DNA of 8,835 nucleotides from Chloroflexota bacterium (GTDB lineage Bacteria > Chloroflexota > Anaerolineae > Aggregatilineales > UBA3940). The stretch lies in contig JAHEME010000090.1 in assembly GCA_024643825.1 (NCBI GenBank), positions 1-8,835 on the forward strand. The letters run 5' to 3'. A program made the translations under genes and the position numbers. The notes below the pieces were generated by a model. That model ran no database searches, was not told the DNA's origin, and saw only the letters and a program-made list of their open reading frames with translations. This document shows, piece after piece, positions 5,360 to 8,835 of the stretch. Each line of letters opens with the position of its first letter. Positions within the stretch are counted from its first letter, which is position 1.

Positions 5360-6604
5360 ATGAATGACGTAGTTATCGTTGACGCAGTACGTACCCCAGT
5401 AGGTCGCCACGGAGGAACACTATCTGCGATCCGCGCGGACGATCTGGCGGCGATTCCTATGATCTCTTTGTTAGAACGGACGGGGCTTGACCCATCACTG
5501 GTTGAGGAAGTTTATCTCGGCTGTGCTAACCAGGCTGGCGAAGATAATCGCGATATTGCTCGGATGGCTCTCCTCCTTGCCGGATTCCCAGTGTCCGTTG
5601 CAGGTGTGACATTCAACCGACTTTGTGCGTCGGGGCTGAATGCTGTCAATCAGGCTGCGCGTGCTATCGCCGTCGGGGAAGGCGATGTTTTCATCGCCGG
5701 TGGTGTGGAGCAAATGACCCGCGCGCCCTTCTCTTTGGCGAAGCAAGCCAAAGCCTACGATTTTGGGAATGTAACCGTGTACGACACCACGTTGGGCTGG
5801 CGCTACCCTAACCCGAAACTGGAAGCGATGTTTCCGCTAGAGGCGATGGGCGAGACGGCGGAGAATGTGTATGAGCAGCGCACGCACATCACCCGCGAGA
5901 TGCAGGATGCCTTCGCGTTCGAAAGTCACCGCCGCGCAGTCGAGGCAATCAATGCCGGTCGGTTCCGCGCGGAGATCGTTCCCGTCGAAATTCCGCAGCG
6001 TAAAGCCGATTCCATCCAGTTTGACACGGATGAGCATCCCCGCTACCGGTGGGAGAATGACAAGGCTGTTCTCGATACGAGCATGGAGCAACTGGGAAAG
6101 CTCCGTCCTGCATTTCGAGCAGGCGGTACAGTGACGGCAGGAAATTCCAGCGGTCTCAATGATGGCTCATCAGCCATCCTCTTGATGAGCCGCGAAAAAG
6201 CCGACGAGCTAGGCATGAAACCGATAGCCCGTTGGGTCGGAAGCGCCGCTGCGGGTGTTGATCCTCGTACAATGGGCCTTGGGCCTATCCCGGCGACCGA
6301 GAAAGTCCTCCGCCGGACCGGGTTGACCATTGATGCCATCGATCTGATCGAGTTGAACGAAGCGTTTGCGGTGCAATCCCTTGCTGTGATGGAGACTGCT
6401 GGGTTCCGCCCGGAGATCACCAACGTAAGCGGGGGGGCAATCGCCCTGGGACATCCGTTGGGGTGCTCTGGTGCTCGAATCCTGACAACCCTGCTGCATG
6501 AAATGAAGCGGCGCAAAGCAGATGGTCAGAAAATGATTTACGGTCTGGCGACGCTGTGTGTTGGAGTGGGGCAGGGCGAGGCTACCGTCATTGAGATGCT
6601 GTAG
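5360..6604 (+). CDS. Thiolase (acetyl-CoA C-acyltransferase), 3-oxoadipyl-CoA-thiolase-like
   Basis: A complete 414-residue thiolase, cleaving a 3-oxoacyl-CoA with CoA to acetyl-CoA and a shortened acyl-CoA (or the reverse). Seen: nucleophile Cys89 in NRLCASGLNAVN, AGGVEQMTRAPF (113-124), NEAF (333-336), His365 in GGAIALGHPLGCSGAR, and Cys400 in CVGVGQG. All catalytic residues are present. The insert YDTTLGWRYPNP (141-152) and the CVGVGQG ending resemble PcaF/PaaJ-type 3-oxoadipyl-CoA thiolases (IEDTTIGWRFINP-like, from memory) more than plain acetoacetyl-CoA thiolases. By eye this suggests, but does not prove, a dicarboxylyl-CoA substrate; acetoacetyl-CoA remains possible. It would supply the last, acetyl-CoA-forming step downstream of the CoA-transferase. 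The acyl-CoA dehydrogenase, hydratase and hydroxyacyl-CoA dehydrogenase needed for a full beta-oxidation turn are not in the window. Confidence 0.88.
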   Translation: MNDVVIVDAVRTPVGRHGGTLSAIRADDLAAIPMISLLERTGLDPSLVEEVYLGCANQAGEDNRDIARMALLLAGFPVSVAGVTFNRLCASGLNAVNQAARAIAVGEGDVFIAGGVEQMTRAPFSLAKQAKAYDFGNVTVYDTTLGWRYPNPKLEAMFPLEAMGETAENVYEQRTHITREMQDAFAFESHRRAVEAINAGRFRAEIVPVEIPQRKADSIQFDTDEHPRYRWENDKAVLDTSMEQLGKLRPAFRAGGTVTAGNSSGLNDGSSAILLMSREKADELGMKPIARWVGSAAAGVDPRTMGLGPIPATEKVLRRTGLTIDAIDLIELNEAFAVQSLAVMETAGFRPEITNVSGGAIALGHPLGCSGARILTTLLHEMKRRKADGQKMIYGLATLCVGVGQGEATVIEML

Positions 6605-6605
6605 T

Positions 6606-6611
6606 AGGAAG
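6606..6611 (+). promoter_or_regulatory. Ribosome binding site deciding a TTG start
   Basis: AGGAAG lies five bases before TTG at 6617, immediately after the thiolase stop at 6604. No ATG or GTG lies in frame close to this site, so TTG is the probable start of the next gene. Confidence 0.6.
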
Positions 6612-6616
6612 TCTAT

Positions 6617-7324
6617 TTGAACTCTGCTGATTCTGCCGTATCCAGTCCACATATTGGCACTCTGCACGAACGGTCGCTGCATGCTGCCCTGAAAGATTGG
6701 TATGAACAGCCCGGCGACCGCCGCGAAGTAAAGGTGGATGGATACGTCATTGACTTGATCCATGACGATACGCTGATCGAAATTCAGACACGGAGTTTCG
6801 CGCCTCTGCGAACCAAGCTGGCAAAACTGACTCGAACGCACCCGGTGCGTCTGGTTCACCCGATAGCTGCGGAACGCTGGATCGTCAAGCTGGCGGAAGA
6901 TGGGGAGACACTGATCGAACGGCGCAAGTCCCCTCGGAGGGGCAGGATAGAACACATCTTTCTGGAGTTGGTAAGCATTCCGCATCTGGTGGAACGTGCG
7001 AACTTTTCTCTGGATGTCTTACTTACGCAGGAAGAGGAAATTCGCGTTCGGGATGGAAAGGGAAGTTGGCGGCGTAAGGGTTGGAGCATCCGCGACCGAC
7101 GCCTTCTAGACGTGGTTCAGCGAGTAACCCTGTCTACCATCGAAGACTATCGAACGTTGCTGCCTTCCGATTTGCCAGTATCGTTCACCACACGTGATCT
7201 CGCACATGCGATTGAACATCCAATCTACATTGCACAAAAGATGGCGTATTGTCTGCGCAAGATGAATGCAATTGAAGTTGTAGGAAAACAGGGCAACAGC
7301 ATTCTCTATTCATTATCGGATTAG
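6617..7324 (+). CDS. Conserved protein with PD-(D/E)XK-nuclease-like motif and C-terminal winged-helix-like region
   Basis: A 235-residue protein of a family I recognise as widespread but uncharacterised. Residues 15-26 (TLHERSLHAALK) form a first helix. Residues 36-60 read as strand-turn-strand with Asp41, Asp46 and E55-I-Q57, the pattern D-x(8)-E-x-Q seen in restriction-endonuclease-like folds, where Q can replace the usual Lys; this would be the catalytic core. A basic KSPRRGRIEHIF segment (104-115) follows, then the GSWRRKGW block (149-156). Residues 187-233 (FTTRDLAHAI, then IAQKMAYCLRKM, then a basic turn and ILYSL) look like a winged helix-turn-helix. Inferred: a DNA- or RNA-acting protein, nuclease or nuclease-derived. 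No cognate methylase or toxin-antitoxin partner is adjacent. It sits 12 bases after the thiolase and 27 before the aminotransferase in the same direction, which is odd for a metabolic operon. Fold assignment is by eye only. Confidence 0.7.
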   Translation: MNSADSAVSSPHIGTLHERSLHAALKDWYEQPGDRREVKVDGYVIDLIHDDTLIEIQTRSFAPLRTKLAKLTRTHPVRLVHPIAAERWIVKLAEDGETLIERRKSPRRGRIEHIFLELVSIPHLVERANFSLDVLLTQEEEIRVRDGKGSWRRKGWSIRDRRLLDVVQRVTLSTIEDYRTLLPSDLPVSFTTRDLAHAIEHPIYIAQKMAYCLRKMNAIEVVGKQGNSILYSLSD

Positions 7325-7351
7325 CATTCTCCATCAAAGGTTGATAGGGAA

Positions 7352-8701
7352 ATGACAGCTACTCACAGCCACGTCTTTCACCGCAAACATACATTCAACA
7401 AACCTACCATTGCTCACGGAAAGGGCATCTATCTGTGGGATACCTCCGGCAAGCAGTACATTGATGCTTCTGGCGGGGCTGTTGTAGTCAATGTCGGGCA
7501 CGGGGTGGAAGAAATTGCCGACGCCATGCACCAACAGGCATCTCAGGTTGCCTACGCCCATGCAACGATGTTCACCAGCCAACCGTTAGAAGACCTTGCG
7601 GATCGCCTGGCCAGACATCTCCCTCTTGAAGATGCTCAACTTTTCTTCATGGCATCGGGTTCCGAAGCGACCGAGACCGCCATGAAAGTCGCTCGGCAAA
7701 TCCAGATAGCGCGCGGTGAACCGTCGCGCTACAAGATCATCAGCCGTTGGGGAGCCTATCACGGTGCGACGATGGGGGCCCTAGCAATTAGCGGCAAGCC
7801 TTCGATGCGCGGCATCTATGCTCCGATGTTTACAGAGATGCCTCATATTACCCCCCCGTATCCGTACCGTGGCCCCTATGCAGACGATTTGGAGCGTCAT
7901 GGTCTTTGGGCTGCTGAGGCTTTAGCACAGGAGATTGAGAGGCAGAGGCCAGATACCGTAGCAGCGTTCATTGCGGAATCTATCGGCGGGGCCACGCTTG
8001 GCGCTGTTGTGCCCCCGGATTCATACTGGCCGCGCATACGTGAGATTTGTGATCACTATGGCGTGCTTCTGATCGCTGATGAAGTCATGACCGGGATGGG
8101 GCGCACCGGGAAGTGGTTCGGAATCCAGCACTGGGATGTGATTCCTGATATCATGTGTCTTGGCAAGGGCGTCTCTGGTGGGTATACACCGTTGAGTGTA
8201 ACCGCTGTGCGTGGGGAATTGGTTGACCTTCTCTTTGCAAGGACGGGCGACTTTAATCATGGGGGGACGTTTTCGCATCAACCTGTCGCCGCTGCTGCGG
8301 GTCTGGCGGCAGTACGCTACCTCGAAGATTATGATCTGATTGCCAGATCGGCAAAGATGGGCGTCGTGTTGGGCGAACAACTCCGTGCGGCCCTTGGCGA
8401 TCATGCGCATGTCGGGGAGATTCGGGGCAGGGGGTTGATGTGGGCAGTCGAGTTTGTCAAAGATCGAACTACGCGCGAGCCTTTCCCGTCAGGCGTTCAC
8501 CTGGCCTCTGCTGTGTTCACCCGTGCATTTGAAGATGGCCTCATCGTCTACGCTGTGAGTGGGTGCGCTGATGGTACGAATGGCGATCATGTAATGCTCT
8601 CGCCGCCACTGGTTGTCAACGAAGAACAGATTGCTGAGATCGTGGCAAAACTCACCACTGCTATTGATGGTGCGCTGAACCCACTGCCTCAAACCAGATA
8701 A
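7352..8701 (+). CDS. Class III PLP-dependent aminotransferase (YodT/Kat-like)
   Basis: A full-length (449 residues) fold-type I, class III (omega-amino-acid type) aminotransferase. Seen: GIYLWDTSGKQYIDASGG near the N-terminus (25-42), cofactor phosphate-binding GSEATETA (103-110), the ring-stacking site Tyr136-His137-Gly138, IADEVMTGMGRTG with Asp243 for the pyridine nitrogen, Schiff-base Lys272 in LGKGVSGGYTPL, and Thr306 in GGTFSHQP. All cofactor contacts are intact. Known: members with this N-terminal form include Bacillus subtilis YodT (encoded with CoA-transferase subunits YodS/YodR and lysine aminomutase KamA) and acyl-CoA beta-transaminases such as Kat of lysine fermentation. Databases often mislabel this group as BioA or as generic aspartate aminotransferase family. 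Inferred: removal of an amino group from an omega- or beta-amino acid or its CoA ester, giving the keto or aldehyde compound used by the neighbouring enzymes. The start is ATG, with AAAGG 11 bases upstream and AGGGAA directly before it. Last gene of the cluster in view. Confidence 0.87.
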   Translation: MTATHSHVFHRKHTFNKPTIAHGKGIYLWDTSGKQYIDASGGAVVVNVGHGVEEIADAMHQQASQVAYAHATMFTSQPLEDLADRLARHLPLEDAQLFFMASGSEATETAMKVARQIQIARGEPSRYKIISRWGAYHGATMGALAISGKPSMRGIYAPMFTEMPHITPPYPYRGPYADDLERHGLWAAEALAQEIERQRPDTVAAFIAESIGGATLGAVVPPDSYWPRIREICDHYGVLLIADEVMTGMGRTGKWFGIQHWDVIPDIMCLGKGVSGGYTPLSVTAVRGELVDLLFARTGDFNHGGTFSHQPVAAAAGLAAVRYLEDYDLIARSAKMGVVLGEQLRAALGDHAHVGEIRGRGLMWAVEFVKDRTTREPFPSGVHLASAVFTRAFEDGLIVYAVSGCADGTNGDHVMLSPPLVVNEEQIAEIVAKLTTAIDGALNPLPQTR

Positions 8702-8835
8702 TGTTACAGAAATAGCGGGTGCACCTATGTTTGGTGGAGTCAAGTAGATGAGACGGATAAACGGCCATTTCGATGGACAGTAGTTAAAGAATCAGCGAGA
8801 TCAGACAGGTTGAGCCGCCGCAGGTGATTCTGGAC
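8702..8835. other. Right-edge segment without a convincing gene
   Basis: No intrinsic terminator with a T-run follows the aminotransferase. Seen: an 8-base palindrome GGTGCACC (8718-8725), and on the minus strand an open frame of 31 codons running in from the edge to a stop at 8742-8740. Its predicted residues (LNLSDLADSL, then HRNGRLSVSST) look protein-like, and it could be the C-terminal end of a convergent gene. A frame this short is expected by chance fairly often, so it is not called as a CDS. Confidence 0.3.

Noticed and set aside
6209..6985. Leftward open frame of 258 codons across the thiolase/nuclease-like gene junction
   Set aside because: It lies opposite two well-supported rightward genes, has no ribosome site, and its translation has no recognisable domain.
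6617..7324. Restriction-modification or toxin-antitoxin system
   Set aside because: No methyltransferase, specificity subunit or antitoxin is encoded next to the nuclease-like gene; both neighbours are metabolic enzymes.
7352..8701. Annotation of the aminotransferase as BioA (biotin synthesis)
   Set aside because: No other biotin gene is nearby, and the N-terminal form and CoA-transferase/thiolase neighbours fit catabolic YodT/Kat-type enzymes better.
8718..8736. Palindrome GGTGCACC and a 4-bp CACC/GGTG stem after the aminotransferase gene
   Set aside because: No adequate stem length and no T-run; not a credible terminator.

Overview
The window looks like a chromosomal piece of a Chloroflexota-type bacterium, perhaps Anaerolineae-related. 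This is inferred mainly from the left-edge lipoprotein, whose lipobox runs straight into an Ala/Pro/Thr/Glu-rich tail typical of substrate-binding lipoproteins in that phylum. The CoA-transferase and aldehyde dehydrogenase sequence types, as I remember them from Chloroflexota and Actinobacteria, agree with this. Base composition is moderate and even across the genes. I see no mobile element, CRISPR array, tRNA or rRNA.

Layout. Positions 1-764 carry two leftward lipoprotein genes: the first 32 residues of a probable solute-binding lipoprotein, and a complete 145-residue lipoprotein resembling DUF3887/NTF2-like proteins. A hairpin lies between them. Positions 765-1026 are a divergent intergenic region with a good sigma-70-type promoter (TTGGCA, 17-base spacer, TAGAAT preceded by TG) pointing right. 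From 1027 to 8701 eight genes run rightward and tightly packed: an aldehyde dehydrogenase of the glutamate-semialdehyde dehydrogenase type; a 62-base gap holding a perfect 10-bp hairpin; CoA-transferase subunits A and B; a HAD phosphatase; a 110-residue unknown protein; a thiolase of the 3-oxoadipyl-CoA/acetyl-CoA type; a 235-residue protein with a PD-(D/E)XK-nuclease-like motif and a possible winged helix; and a class III aminotransferase. Gaps after the hairpin run from an 8-base overlap to 27 bases, so these genes are very probably one operon. The last 134 bases hold no convincing gene.

How the genes may work together. Aminotransferase, aldehyde dehydrogenase, CoA-transferase and thiolase together form most of a route that removes an amino group, oxidises an aldehyde to an acid, activates the acid as a CoA ester and cleaves a 3-oxoacyl-CoA. 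That points to catabolism of an amino or diamino acid (lysine, beta-lysine, 5-aminovalerate, 6-aminohexanoate or similar). The pairing of this aminotransferase type with a two-subunit CoA-transferase recalls the Bacillus subtilis yodT-yodS-yodR genes next to kamA, and the Kat acyl-CoA beta-transaminase of lysine fermentation. The substrate cannot be fixed from the window. No aminomutase, acyl-CoA dehydrogenase or hydratase is present here. The nuclease-like protein and the 110-residue protein have no obvious place in such a pathway and are the most puzzling parts.
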